Positions 44,148 to 53,251 of a stretch of DNA of 64,000 nucleotides are shown here, piece after piece; positions within the stretch are counted from its first letter, which is position 1; each line of letters opens with the position of its first letter. This stretch comes from JAPPOI01 sp028818055 (lineage in GTDB: Bacteria > Pseudomonadota > Alphaproteobacteria > Rhodobacterales > Rhodobacteraceae): contig OZ253954.1 of the NCBI GenBank assembly GCA_965267405.1, positions 2,728,001 through 2,792,000 of the forward strand. The letters are read 5' to 3'. A program made the translations under genes and the position numbers. The notes under the pieces were generated by a model, which made no database searches, was not told the origin of the DNA, and saw only the letters and a program-made list of their open reading frames with translations.

Positions 44148-45485
44148 ATGTCGAACTCACCCCGCACCGACGGAGTCCAATCGGGCCGATTGCCTTCGCG
44201 GACGCTAGCGGACAATTTCTCCGATCTTCATCCTGCATATGACGAACATGAAGCGCAGGTTGCGGCTGATCGGTGTTACTTTTGCTATGACGCTCCGTGC
44301 GTGACTGCCTGTCCAACTTCGATCGACATTCCGCTTTTCATTCGACAGATCCAAGCCGGACGGCCGGATGGCGCGGCGAAAACGATCTTCGATCAGAACA
44401 TCCTGGGCGGCATGTGCGCACGTGTTTGTCCGACTGAAACCCTGTGCGAGGAAGCTTGCGTGCGGGAAGCCGCCGAAGGCAAACCAGTCGAAATCGGGCG
44501 ACTACAGCGTTTCGCCACTGACAGCGTTATGGCGTCAGGCGCTCATCCTTACCAAAGGGCTGCGCCAACCGGAAAACGAATTGCGGTTGTTGGTGCTGGG
44601 CCAGCCGGTCTGGCATGCGCGCATCGTCTGGCCATGAAGGGGCACGCGGTTGTCATATTCGATAGTCGCCCCAAGCCTGGCGGGCTGAACGAATATGGCA
44701 TCGCCAGTTACAAGTCGGTAGACAACTTTGCCCAGTCCGAGGTCGACTGGCTGCTCAACATCGGCGGTATCGAGTTGAAAACAAATGCCCGTGTCGGCCA
44801 TGAGGATTTAACGCTGGATCATCTGCGAAACGACTTTGATGCAGTCTTCGTTGGCATTGGTTTGGGCGGAGTGAACGATCTTCGTGCCGATGGCGAAGAC
44901 AAGCGCCAAGTTATCGATGCCGTTGATTTTATTGCTGATCTTCGACAAGCAGAAGATCTCGAAAAGCTCTCTGTTGGTCGAAATGTCGTCGTTATTGGCG
45001 GCGGTATGACGGCAATTGACGCCGCAGTTCAATCCAAACTTCTGGGCGCCGAGAGCGTCACGCTCGCGTATCGTCGTGGACGCGATCGAATGTCGGCCAG
45101 CAAGTTTGAGCAGGATTTGGCGGCATCCAAGGGCGTGAACTTCGTCTTTAACGCCCAGCCAGTGGCAATCCATGGCAATGGCGCGGCTCAGGAAGTTGAA
45201 CTCGCCTATACTGAAGACGGCCCAGATGGGTTGAAATTATCCGATAGCACGTTCCGAATTGCGGCCGATCAGGTGTTCAAGGCAATCGGACAAACTCTGC
45301 AAGACGCTCCGGCGGAACTGGAGCTTGTTGGCGGCAAGATTGCCGTGACAGGTGATGGTCGTACTTCGGTTGAAGGTGTGTGGGCTGGAGGAGACTGCGC
45401 CAGTGGCGGAGACGATCTGACCGTAACCGCAGTTGCCGAGGGCCGCGACGCGGCAGAGGACATTCATTCAAGCCTGATGAGCTGA
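44148..45485 (+). CDS. preT: NAD-dependent dihydropyrimidine dehydrogenase, subunit PreT-like
   Basis: 445 residues from the ATG at 44148, with AAGGGAGA about 6 bases upstream. The N-terminal Fe-S region has CYFCYDAPCVTACPTSIDIP and CARVCPTETLCEEACV (residues about 43-115). FAD binds at VVGAGPAGLACAHRL and NAD(P)H at VVVIGGGMTAIDAA, as in glutamate synthase small-subunit relatives. With PreA it reduces uracil or thymine to the dihydro form. preA follows 10 bases after the stop and the pair heads the pyrimidine cluster. Confidence 0.93.
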   Translation: MSNSPRTDGVQSGRLPSRTLADNFSDLHPAYDEHEAQVAADRCYFCYDAPCVTACPTSIDIPLFIRQIQAGRPDGAAKTIFDQNILGGMCARVCPTETLCEEACVREAAEGKPVEIGRLQRFATDSVMASGAHPYQRAAPTGKRIAVVGAGPAGLACAHRLAMKGHAVVIFDSRPKPGGLNEYGIASYKSVDNFAQSEVDWLLNIGGIELKTNARVGHEDLTLDHLRNDFDAVFVGIGLGGVNDLRADGEDKRQVIDAVDFIADLRQAEDLEKLSVGRNVVVIGGGMTAIDAAVQSKLLGAESVTLAYRRGRDRMSASKFEQDLAASKGVNFVFNAQPVAIHGNGAAQEVELAYTEDGPDGLKLSDSTFRIAADQVFKAIGQTLQDAPAELELVGGKIAVTGDGRTSVEGVWAGGDCASGGDDLTVTAVAEGRDAAEDIHSSLMS

Positions 45486-45495
45486 GGAGGCACAC

Positions 45496-46800
45496 ATGGC
45501 CGATTTGACGACAGATTTCGTAGGCATCAAAAGTCCGAACCCGTTTTGGCTGGCCTCCGCGCCGCCGACTGACAAGGAATACAATGTTCGCCGCGCATTC
45601 GAGGCCGGATGGGGCGGGGTCGTTTGGAAGACTCTTGGTGAAGCCGGACCACCAATCGTCAACGTCAACGGCCCAAGATACGGGGTTGTTTACGGCGCCG
45701 ATCGGCGCGTTCTGGGCATCAACAACATCGAACTTATTACCGACCGGCCGCTTGAAACAAACTTGGAAGAGATTGCGCGGGTCAAGAAGGACTTCCCTGA
45801 TCGTGCTGTTGTTGTCAGCCTGATGGTGCCTTGCGAGGAACAATCGTGGAAGGCGATACTTCCTCGTGTCGAAGATACCGGATGTGACGGTATTGAGCTG
45901 AATTTCGGATGCCCACACGGCATGAGCGAACGCGGAATGGGGTCTGCCGTGGGCCAAGTGCCCGAGTACATTCAAATGGTCACCGAATGGTGTAAGGAAT
46001 ACTCCGACTTGCCGGTCATCGTGAAGTTGACGCCAAATATCACCGATATTCGCTATCCTGCGCGTGCGGCAAACGCCGGTGGCGCCGATGCGGTGAGCCT
46101 GATTAATACCGTGTCGTCCATCACAAGCGTAAACCTCGATACGATGTCACCCGAACCGTCCATCGATGGAAAAGGGAGCCACGGCGGCTATTGCGGTCAG
46201 GCCGTGAAACCGATCGCGTTGAACATGGTCGCCGAAATTGCCCGAGATCCGGAAACGGCCCAACTACCAATCAGCGGCATCGGTGGCGTTACGACGTGGC
46301 GCGATGCTGCAGAATTTCTGGCGCTGGGTGCCGGCAATGTGCAGGTCTGTACCGCGGCCATGGTCTATGGCTTCGGCATTATCAAGGAGTTGACTGCCGG
46401 TCTTTCCGACTGGATGGATGAAAAGGGACATGCCAGCGTTGCCGACTTTTCGCGAATGGCGGTGCCGAACGTCACCGACTGGCAATACCTGAACCTCAAC
46501 TACATCACCAAGGCACGCATCGATCCGGAGTCCTGCATCAAGTGTGGTCGCTGTTTTGCGGCTTGCGAAGATACGTCTCACCAGGCGATCAAAATGACGC
46601 CCGACCGGACATTCGAAGTGATCGACGAAGAATGCGTGGCGTGTAACCTCTGCATTGACGTATGCCCGGTCGAAGGCTGCATCACCATGGAAGAACTAAA
46701 ACCGGGTGATCTTGATAAGCGCACCGGACGTGTTGTCGAAGAAGAATACGCAAACTGGACGACCCATCCAAACAACCCGGCGGCGCAGGCTGCAGAGTAG
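45496..46800 (+). CDS. preA: NAD-dependent dihydropyrimidine dehydrogenase, subunit PreA
   Basis: 434 residues. A dihydroorotate-dehydrogenase-like FMN barrel (about 1-310) has NPFWLASAPPTD at the start and ELNFGCPHGMSERGMGSAVG at the substrate loop with the catalytic cysteine. A C-terminal 2x[4Fe-4S] ferredoxin domain has CIKCGRCFAAC and CVACNLCIDVCPVEGC. It reduces the pyrimidine ring with electrons from PreT. It converges on rutR with a 9-base gap. Confidence 0.96.
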   Translation: MADLTTDFVGIKSPNPFWLASAPPTDKEYNVRRAFEAGWGGVVWKTLGEAGPPIVNVNGPRYGVVYGADRRVLGINNIELITDRPLETNLEEIARVKKDFPDRAVVVSLMVPCEEQSWKAILPRVEDTGCDGIELNFGCPHGMSERGMGSAVGQVPEYIQMVTEWCKEYSDLPVIVKLTPNITDIRYPARAANAGGADAVSLINTVSSITSVNLDTMSPEPSIDGKGSHGGYCGQAVKPIALNMVAEIARDPETAQLPISGIGGVTTWRDAAEFLALGAGNVQVCTAAMVYGFGIIKELTAGLSDWMDEKGHASVADFSRMAVPNVTDWQYLNLNYITKARIDPESCIKCGRCFAACEDTSHQAIKMTPDRTFEVIDEECVACNLCIDVCPVEGCITMEELKPGDLDKRTGRVVEEEYANWTTHPNNPAAQAAE

Positions 46801-46809
46801 CATCTGGCG

Positions 46810-47427
46810 TCAGTCGTTGGTTGGCGTAAGCGTCCTTGTGTAGACGTCAGTCAGGAACGCCTTGGCATCGTCGAAATGTGAGTCGCTTGATGCGTTCAAA
46901 ACCATCCGAACTTGGACGTCGAAATCGGCGTAATGCTGGGTCGTCGCCCAAATAGAAAAGATCAGGTGGTGAGGATCGATCCGGGCAAGTTTTCCGTCAT
47001 CAATCCATTGTTGGATAATGCTGGCTTTTTCGTCGACCAGCTCGCGCAATGGACCTGAAATGAGATCGGAAATTCTGGGCGCACCTTGCACGATTTCATT
47101 CGCAAACAGCCTGCTTTCACGAGGAAACTCGCGGCTCATCTGAAGTTTGCGGTGCACATAGCCAAGGATCTCGTCGATGGGTTCATCGCTATCGTCAATG
47201 GCGTGAAGAGGGTCGAGCCAAGTATCCAACAGCGTCGAAAGCAACTCTGTGTAAATCGCCTCTTTCGAAGCGAAATAATAAAGGACATTGGGTTTCGACA
47301 GGCCGGCTGCAGATGCAATCTGATCGAGAGTCGCGCCGCGGTATCCTTCAGCGGAAAACACATCCAACGCTGCCTCAAGAATCGTGTTGCGGTTTTTTTG
47401 CTGGATACGGGTCCGCGGCTGAGTCAT
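46810..47427 (-). CDS. rutR: TetR-family repressor of pyrimidine degradation
   Basis: 205 residues from the ATG at 47427. The N-terminal helix-turn-helix (about 28-47) is LDQIASAAGLSKPNVLYYFA and the ligand domain matches E. coli RutR closely in memory: ASKEAIYTELLSTLLDTWLD, FPRESRLFANEIVQGAP and IDPHHLIFSIWATTQHYADF. RutR is released from DNA by uracil. A near-consensus RutR site stands in the divergent gap 47428-47600, and the surrounding genes degrade pyrimidines, so the assignment is well supported. Confidence 0.92.
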   Translation of the reverse strand: MTQPRTRIQQKNRNTILEAALDVFSAEGYRGATLDQIASAAGLSKPNVLYYFASKEAIYTELLSTLLDTWLDPLHAIDDSDEPIDEILGYVHRKLQMSREFPRESRLFANEIVQGAPRISDLISGPLRELVDEKASIIQQWIDDGKLARIDPHHLIFSIWATTQHYADFDVQVRMVLNASSDSHFDDAKAFLTDVYTRTLTPTND

Positions 47428-47538
47428 GCCAATTCCTGCATGCCAAAAAAATGAGCGTTTGGAGCGAAAGCTGGCATCTATTCCCACAATCTCCTCGATT
47501 GGGCGCTTGACTGGTCCCATCCCTCTGCTAGCGTGATC

Positions 47539-47554
47539 CTGACCAAATGGTCAA
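47539..47554. promoter_or_regulatory. RutR operator between rutR and the amidohydrolase gene
   Basis: CTGACCAAATGGTCAA matches the E. coli RutR consensus TTGACCANNTGGTCAA at every fixed base but the first. It sits 47 bases before the ATG at 47601 and 112 bases before rutR, fit to control both. Confidence 0.88.
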
Positions 47555-47600
47555 ACATTTTCAGCGCGGCCAACGCGCGTCTGACCACGGGGAGTTGGGC

Positions 47601-48851
47601 ATGGCGGCACCAGCGGCAAACATGAAAATCGACGGCGATCGGCTTTGGGACAGTCTCATGGAGATGGCCAAGATCGGGCCGGGGATCGCTGGCGGGAACA
47701 ACCGACAGACAGTGACCGACGAAGACGCAGAAGGGCGTGCCTTGTTCCAGAAATGGTGCGAAGACGCGGGCCTCACCATGGGTGTGGACGAAATGGGCAC
47801 AATGTTCATGCGTCGTGAAGGCACCGATCCCGATGCGCTGCCGGTCTATGTTGGCTCCCACCTGGATACCCAGCCAACGGGCGGAAAGTACGATGGCGTT
47901 CTTGGTGTCTTGGGCGGGCTCGAAATCATCCGCACGCTCAACGACATGGAAATCAAGACCAAACATCCGATCGTTGTGACGAACTGGACCAACGAAGAGG
48001 GCACGCGCTTTGCTCCAGCCATGCTTGCCAGCGGGGTTTTCGCCGGCAAACACGCGCTCGACTGGGCGTATGATCGCACCGACGCAGATGGCAAATCCTT
48101 CGGCGATGAACTCACTCGCATTGGGTGGAAGGGCGACGAGAAGGTTGGCGCCCGTGATATGCACGCCTTTTTTGAGCTACATATCGAGCAAGGCCCAATT
48201 CTCGAAGCCGAAAACAAAGACATTGGTGTGGTCACGCATGGCCAAGGTCTTCGTTGGATAGAATGCACGGTGACTGGCAAAGAAAGCCACACCGGCTCGA
48301 CCCCGATGAAAATGCGGAAGAATGCGGGGCGTGGCCTGGCACTAGTGACCGAGCTTGTTCATGAAATCGCAATGAACAATCAACCCAATGCGGTCGGCGC
48401 GATTGGGCACATTGATGTCTATCCCAACAGCCGTAACATCATCCCAGGGAAGGTTGTTTTCACAGTCGATATGCGCACGCATCTTCTCGACAAGCTGAAC
48501 GCGATGGTTGCTGAGTTCATGGAGCGCGCATCAAAGCTTTGTGCCGATATTGACGTCTCGTTCGAATGCGAGATCGTTGGACAGTTCGACCCGCCTGCAT
48601 TTAACGAAGATTGCGTAGCAGCAGTTCGGAACGCAGCAGAACGGTTGGGCTACAGTCACATGGATATTGTGTCCGGGGCTGGCCATGATGCTTGCTGGAT
48701 CAACGATGTTGCACCGACCGCGATGGTCATGTGCCCCTGCGTAGATGGGTTATCGCACAACGAAGCCGAAGAGATCTCTAAAGAGTGGGCGACAGCCGGA
48801 GCAGACGTTTTGCTGCACGCAGTTGTTGAAACGGCGGAGATTGTGGAGTGA
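47601..48851 (+). CDS. N-carbamoyl-beta-alanine amidohydrolase / allantoate-type M20 hydrolase
   Basis: 416 residues from the ATG at 47601 (GGGGAG 8 bases upstream). The M20 zinc hydrolase signatures are VGSHLDTQPTGGKYDGVLGV, TNWTNEEGTRF, ELHIEQGPILE and GAGHDACWIN. Beta-ureidopropionase, hydantoinase/carbamoylase and allantoate amidohydrolase share this fold. In this locus the most likely reaction is N-carbamoyl-beta-alanine to beta-alanine, CO2 and ammonia, the last step of the reductive pathway. The gene follows the RutR operator. Confidence 0.9.
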   Translation: MAAPAANMKIDGDRLWDSLMEMAKIGPGIAGGNNRQTVTDEDAEGRALFQKWCEDAGLTMGVDEMGTMFMRREGTDPDALPVYVGSHLDTQPTGGKYDGVLGVLGGLEIIRTLNDMEIKTKHPIVVTNWTNEEGTRFAPAMLASGVFAGKHALDWAYDRTDADGKSFGDELTRIGWKGDEKVGARDMHAFFELHIEQGPILEAENKDIGVVTHGQGLRWIECTVTGKESHTGSTPMKMRKNAGRGLALVTELVHEIAMNNQPNAVGAIGHIDVYPNSRNIIPGKVVFTVDMRTHLLDKLNAMVAEFMERASKLCADIDVSFECEIVGQFDPPAFNEDCVAAVRNAAERLGYSHMDIVSGAGHDACWINDVAPTAMVMCPCVDGLSHNEAEEISKEWATAGADVLLHAVVETAEIVE

Positions 48852-48912
48852 AGATTGTCGAGCCAGATTTGGCGATACACAAATCAATGAAAGATTTCAG
48901 TGAGAGCTGCAA

Positions 48913-49656
48913 ATGAACGTTCACAACGAACTCGACGAAACCCAAATCCGCATCGACCTTGCTGCCGCGATCCGATTGGCTTGCCGCAATGACTGGCACG
49001 AAGGTGTTGCCAACCATTTTTCGGCTGCGGTTTCAGCGGACGGACGAAAATTCCTTGTAAACCCACGATGGGTTCATTGGAGCCGGGTTAGGGCATCTGA
49101 CCTTGTGCTTTGCGATGCAGACGATCCCGAAACCATGGATCGTCCGGACGCGCCAGATCCAAGCGCTTGGTCAATCCATTCCGCACTTCATCGTAATCTC
49201 CCGCAGGCCCGTGTAGCGTTTCACATGCATCCTCCCTATGCAGTGGCGCTCGCGGGCCTAAAAGATCCCACGATCCTGCCTATCGATCAGACAACGGCGC
49301 GGTTCTATAATCGCATGGCGTATGATCTGAGCTTTGGCGGTATCGCTACAGCCGAAGAGGAGGGCGAGCGCATCAGCCAGGCCGTTGGTGAAAAGCGGTC
49401 GGTCATGATGGGCAATCATGGTGTCACGACCTTGGGTGATACTGTCGCCGAAGCGTTTGATCTTCTGTACCACTTAGAGCGCGCTGCCCGGACAATGGTG
49501 TTTGCGTTGTCCACAGGCAAAGAGCTTTCCGTAATGGGCGATAACCTTGCCGAGGAAACCGCAGCGGAATGGGAAACCTACAAAGATGCCGAGTTTGCCC
49601 ACTTCGCCGAGATGAAACGTATTCTTGACCGCGAAGAGCCGGACTATCGGGAATGA
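48913..49656 (+). CDS. Class II aldolase/adducin-family protein
   Basis: 247 residues. Metal-binding histidines are in AFHMHPPYAVALAG and a third in MMGNHGVTTLGDT; the acidic catalytic residue is less clear. The family includes fuculose-phosphate aldolase and decarboxylases or dehydratases. It lies 61 bases after the amidohydrolase on the same strand, within the pyrimidine cluster. A role in product disposal is possible, but the reaction is unknown. Confidence 0.85.
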   Translation: MNVHNELDETQIRIDLAAAIRLACRNDWHEGVANHFSAAVSADGRKFLVNPRWVHWSRVRASDLVLCDADDPETMDRPDAPDPSAWSIHSALHRNLPQARVAFHMHPPYAVALAGLKDPTILPIDQTTARFYNRMAYDLSFGGIATAEEEGERISQAVGEKRSVMMGNHGVTTLGDTVAEAFDLLYHLERAARTMVFALSTGKELSVMGDNLAEETAAEWETYKDAEFAHFAEMKRILDREEPDYRE

Positions 49657-49688
49657 TGAATTGGGCCGTAACGTCGCTCCAAAATCAC

Positions 49689-50414
49689 TCAACCGTCGGA
49701 GTTGGCGGCGGTCCAGTCATTGACGAATTTGTCCACGGCTTCCTGAACCGCGTCGGCAATCTGAAAGTTCAGATTGGCAAGATTTTCGCGCGTTGTGCCG
49801 AACCAGATTGTGCTGGAAACCTTTTTGGTGGGATCGCGGATGAGAACAGTCTCTTCCTTAAGCGTGAGGGAAAACGAATAGGGGATGATACAGCCCGCAG
49901 ACTCTCGTCGGGGCGAATATTTGAAAGTCAGCGTCGGACGCCCTGGCATTCGCTGCCATTCTTCTTTGGACAAGATGCGGACACCAGCCTCCAACAATCG
50001 GTTTTGAAGGTATTGAGAATAGCCTTGCATGCCTTCTGTTGCATCCAGCGACGCGCTGTCGAGAAACACGCCCGGATGACCTGCCAACAACTCGGGTTTG
50101 GTGGACAGTGGAACGTCTTCCATGCTCGGCAAGATCGCCTGGACGCACATGGTAACCAAATCGCTGTCGGGAACCGCGCTTGCGCCCTCCATCTGTCCCA
50201 ACAGTTGGGTGAGCCGGGTGGCATCATTCAAGTCCATGTCGACAATGTTCCGCAGCAAAACGGTCGAAGTGGATATGCAGGAACCAATTTCGGTGCAATT
50301 GAATGGCAACTGCCGGGCTTCCAGCATGACCAGGACGTCACTTTTGGCAGGGACAGCCAAATGACCCAGACATCCCGCGAAAAGAAATCCAAACAAACGG
50401 CCCAAAAGCTTCAT
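49689..50414 (-). CDS. Secreted protein of unknown function
   Basis: 241 residues from the ATG at 50414. Residues 1-27 form a signal peptide; LFAGC near residue 17 could be a weak lipobox. The mature part has several cysteines (for example FNCTEIGSCI) and a C-terminal block RTGCIIP-like segment (here ESAGCIIPYSFSLTLKEETV). No family recognised. It is transcribed against the surrounding pyrimidine genes, so it interrupts a single long operon. A longer frame on the opposite strand is a shadow. Confidence 0.7.
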   Translation of the reverse strand: MKLLGRLFGFLFAGCLGHLAVPAKSDVLVMLEARQLPFNCTEIGSCISTSTVLLRNIVDMDLNDATRLTQLLGQMEGASAVPDSDLVTMCVQAILPSMEDVPLSTKPELLAGHPGVFLDSASLDATEGMQGYSQYLQNRLLEAGVRILSKEEWQRMPGRPTLTFKYSPRRESAGCIIPYSFSLTLKEETVLIRDPTKKVSSTIWFGTTRENLANLNFQIADAVQEAVDKFVNDWTAANSDG

Positions 50415-50529
50415 CGACAACTCCGATCGCGCGTCAATTGCGCCGGTCGTAGCATGTCAGGGCTTAATCTTCGGTTAGCGATGATTTTTCGGCCAGAAAA
50501 TGATCTCCAACAGATGTCAGGAGGATGAA

Positions 50530-51984
50530 ATGAGCACAGTAATCAAAGGCGGCACGGTCGTCACAGCTGACCTGAGTTACGAGGCTGATGTCCTTGTTGA
50601 GGGCGGCAGGATAGTCGAAATCGGCGAAAACTTGTCTGGCGATGAAGTCCTTGATGCCACAGGCTGTTTTGTGATGCCCGGGGGTATCGATCCTCATACA
50701 CATCTCGAAATGCCGTTCATGGGTACGTATTCCACTGATGACTTCGAAAGTGGAACGCGCGCGGCGCTATCCGGTGGCACCACGATGGTCGTCGATTTTG
50801 CTCTACCATCGCCTGGCCAAGGTCTGCACGACGCTCTGCAGATGTGGCACAACAAATCCACCAAGGCGAATTGCGATTACTCTTATCACATGGCGGTCAC
50901 GTGGTGGGGTGAGCAGGTCTTCAACGAAATGGCGAGCGTCATAGAGAAAGAAGGCATCACCACTTTCAAGCACTTCATGGCTTACAAAGGTGCGTTGATG
51001 GTGAATGACGATGAGCTTTACGCGTCATTCCAACGACTGGCCGAGCTCGGTGGTATAGCGATGGTGCACGCTGAAAATGGCGATGTCGTCGCCGAGCTTA
51101 GCGCGAAACTCCTTGCTGAAGGCAACACAGGACCCGAGGCGCACGCCTATTCCCGGCCTTCACAGGTCGAAGGAGAGGCCACAAACCGCGCGATCATGAT
51201 CGCCGACATGGCGGGCGTGCCGCTTTATGTGGTTCACACATCCTGCGAAGAGGCTCACGAAGCGATCCGCCGTGCGCGTATGCAAGGCAAGCGCGTCTGG
51301 GGCGAGCCGTTAATCCAGCATTTGACGCTTGATGAGAGCGAGTATTTCAACAAGGACTGGGATCATGCTGCGCGCAGGGTCATGTCGCCACCATTCCGCG
51401 ACAAGAAGCACCAGGATAGCCTCTGGGCAGGTCTGCAATCAGGTTCGCTTAGCGTTGTGGCGACGGATCACTGCGCCTTCACGACCGAACAAAAACGCTA
51501 TGGAGTCGGTGATTTTACAAAGATCCCGAACGGAACTGGTGGTTTGGAAGACCGTATGCCGATGCTCTGGACCAATGGTGTCGGCACTGGTCGGCTAACG
51601 CCGCAGGAATTCGTGGCTGTCACATCAACAAACATCGCTAAGATATTGAATTGCTACCCTAAAAAGGGCGCAATTCTGGTTGGCGCAGACGCCGACATTG
51701 TAGTTTGGGATCCCGAAAAAGAGAAAACAATCTCTGCTGGCAGTCAGCAATCGGCGATCGATTACAACGTCTTTGAGGGCAAGAAGGTCAAAGGTCTTCC
51801 GCGCTTTACCCTTACTCGCGGGTATGTCGCCGTGCATGATGGCGAGGTGAGAACCAAAGAGGGCCATGGCGAGTTCGTGCGTCGCGAGGCGAACAACCCG
51901 GTCAACAAGGCGCTATCCTCGTGGAAAGAGCTGACAGCACCGCGTCCGGTTGAGCGGACCGGAATTCCCGCAACAGGGGTCTGA
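50530..51984 (+). CDS. hydA: Dihydropyrimidinase
   Basis: 484 residues from the ATG at 50530, with CAGGAGG 5 bases upstream. It hydrolyses dihydrouracil to N-carbamoyl-beta-alanine in the reductive pathway. Amidohydrolase metal motif GGIDPHTHLEMPFMG (two histidines); the carboxylated lysine lies in TTFKHFMAYKGALMV; further ligands are in YVVHTSCEE, and the catalytic aspartate in VVATDHCAF. Length and motifs fit hydA. The ABC ATPase begins in the stop codon (TGATG). Confidence 0.95.
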   Translation: MSTVIKGGTVVTADLSYEADVLVEGGRIVEIGENLSGDEVLDATGCFVMPGGIDPHTHLEMPFMGTYSTDDFESGTRAALSGGTTMVVDFALPSPGQGLHDALQMWHNKSTKANCDYSYHMAVTWWGEQVFNEMASVIEKEGITTFKHFMAYKGALMVNDDELYASFQRLAELGGIAMVHAENGDVVAELSAKLLAEGNTGPEAHAYSRPSQVEGEATNRAIMIADMAGVPLYVVHTSCEEAHEAIRRARMQGKRVWGEPLIQHLTLDESEYFNKDWDHAARRVMSPPFRDKKHQDSLWAGLQSGSLSVVATDHCAFTTEQKRYGVGDFTKIPNGTGGLEDRMPMLWTNGVGTGRLTPQEFVAVTSTNIAKILNCYPKKGAILVGADADIVVWDPEKEKTISAGSQQSAIDYNVFEGKKVKGLPRFTLTRGYVAVHDGEVRTKEGHGEFVRREANNPVNKALSSWKELTAPRPVERTGIPATGV

Positions 51985-52808
51985 TGGACGGTCAGGCTGA
52001 CATCGAAAAGAAGATTAATACCGTGTCAGAACATCCTGTTATTGATGCAAAAAATGTCTCGTTGACGTTTCAGACCAACGATGGCCCCGTGCACGCGTTG
52101 AAAGACGTGGATTTGTCGGTTGAACGCGGTGATTTCGTGTCTTTCATTGGCCCCTCGGGATGTGGAAAAACAACCCTTCTTCGTGCGATTGCCGCACTTG
52201 AGACGCCAACGGCGGGCACTTTGACGGTAAATGGGATGTCTCCCGATGACGCAAGGAAGGCACGCGCCTATGGCTATGTCTTCCAGGCTGCTGGTTTATA
52301 CCCCTGGAGAACGATAGCGGGTAATATTCGGCTGCCACTTGAGATCATGGGTTATCCAAAATCCGACATGGAAAGTCGTGTGAACCACGTCTTGGAACTT
52401 GTTGAATTAAAAGGATTTGGCAAGAAGTTTCCGTGGCAGTTATCCGGGGGAATGCAGCAGCGCGCTTCGATCGCTCGGGCCCTCGCGTTCGACGCCGACA
52501 TCCTGCTTATGGACGAACCTTTTGGTGCGTTGGACGAAATCGTTCGGGACCGTTTGAACGAGGAACTTTTAAACCTTTGGGCGCGTACCGAAAAAACGAT
52601 CGCGTTCGTGACCCATTCGATCCCCGAGGCTGTATTCCTGTCGACTAAGATTGTGGTGATGTCGCCGCGCCCGGGCCGGATCACCGATGTTATCGAAAGT
52701 CCGTTGCCGAAAGAACGGGGACTGGACATCCGAGATACGCCCGAGTTCATCGAGGTCGCGCATCGCGTTCGTGAAGGGTTGAGAGCTGGACACGGTGACG
52801 AGCTTTGA
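51984..52808 (+). CDS. ABC importer ATPase of the pyrimidine locus
   Basis: 274 residues. Walker A GPSGCGKTT, Q-loop YVFQAAGLYPW, signature LSGGMQQRASIARALAF, Walker B ILLMDEPFGALDE and H-loop FVTHSIPEA. It belongs to the nitrate/taurine/thiamine-precursor (NMT1-type) group. The ATG shares bases with the hydA stop, so it is translated with the catabolic gene, suggesting that the substrate is a pyrimidine or relative. Confidence 0.9.
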   Translation: MDGQADIEKKINTVSEHPVIDAKNVSLTFQTNDGPVHALKDVDLSVERGDFVSFIGPSGCGKTTLLRAIAALETPTAGTLTVNGMSPDDARKARAYGYVFQAAGLYPWRTIAGNIRLPLEIMGYPKSDMESRVNHVLELVELKGFGKKFPWQLSGGMQQRASIARALAFDADILLMDEPFGALDEIVRDRLNEELLNLWARTEKTIAFVTHSIPEAVFLSTKIVVMSPRPGRITDVIESPLPKERGLDIRDTPEFIEVAHRVREGLRAGHGDEL

Positions 52809-53251
52809 CCCCCCAGCTACATATCAGGCCAGCAAAGCTGGAAGATGCCCCTGACTGTGCGGGAATGATCGACCGTTGGATCGAAACCTCTGATTGGTTG
52901 CCAAGAACTCGGAGTTATCAGGATATCCTGAACAGGTACCAATCCTTTGTCATTGAGAACCGCACCGTTTGGGTGGCAGATGGCAACCCATTGAAAGGCT
53001 ACATTTCGCTTAACGATGACGACGGTCACGTATTGGCCTTGTACAGCGATCCCAAGCGTCACGGCACTGGCAAGGCCCTGTTGGATCACGCCAAGTCAGA
53101 CCGCGATTATCTTCAGCTCTGGACATTCGCTGCCAATGTCGATGGCCGGCGTTTTTATGAACGCGAAGGGTTTGTCGAAGTCGAACGTACCGCGGGGGAT
53201 AACGAAGAGAACTTGCCAGACATACGGTACGAATGGAGGCGGCCACAATGA
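52805..53251 (+). CDS. GNAT-family N-acetyltransferase embedded in the ABC operon
   Basis: 148 residues. A TTG start is likely, overlapping the ATPase stop (TTGA). The GNAT fold shows IRPAKLEDAPDCAGMIDRWI at the start, the acetyl-CoA region LYSDPKRHGTGKALLDHAKS and the C-terminal AANVDGRRFYEREGFVEVER. The substrate is unknown. Placement between transporter genes with ATGA-type overlaps on both sides makes it part of the operon; it may modify an imported amine such as a beta-amino acid. Confidence 0.8.
   Translation: MTPQLHIRPAKLEDAPDCAGMIDRWIETSDWLPRTRSYQDILNRYQSFVIENRTVWVADGNPLKGYISLNDDDGHVLALYSDPKRHGTGKALLDHAKSDRDYLQLWTFAANVDGRRFYEREGFVEVERTAGDNEENLPDIRYEWRRPQ

Noticed and set aside
49653..50528. 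291-codon plus-strand frame opposite the secreted protein
   Set aside because: The minus-strand frame has a signal peptide and normal composition; the plus frame looks antisense.
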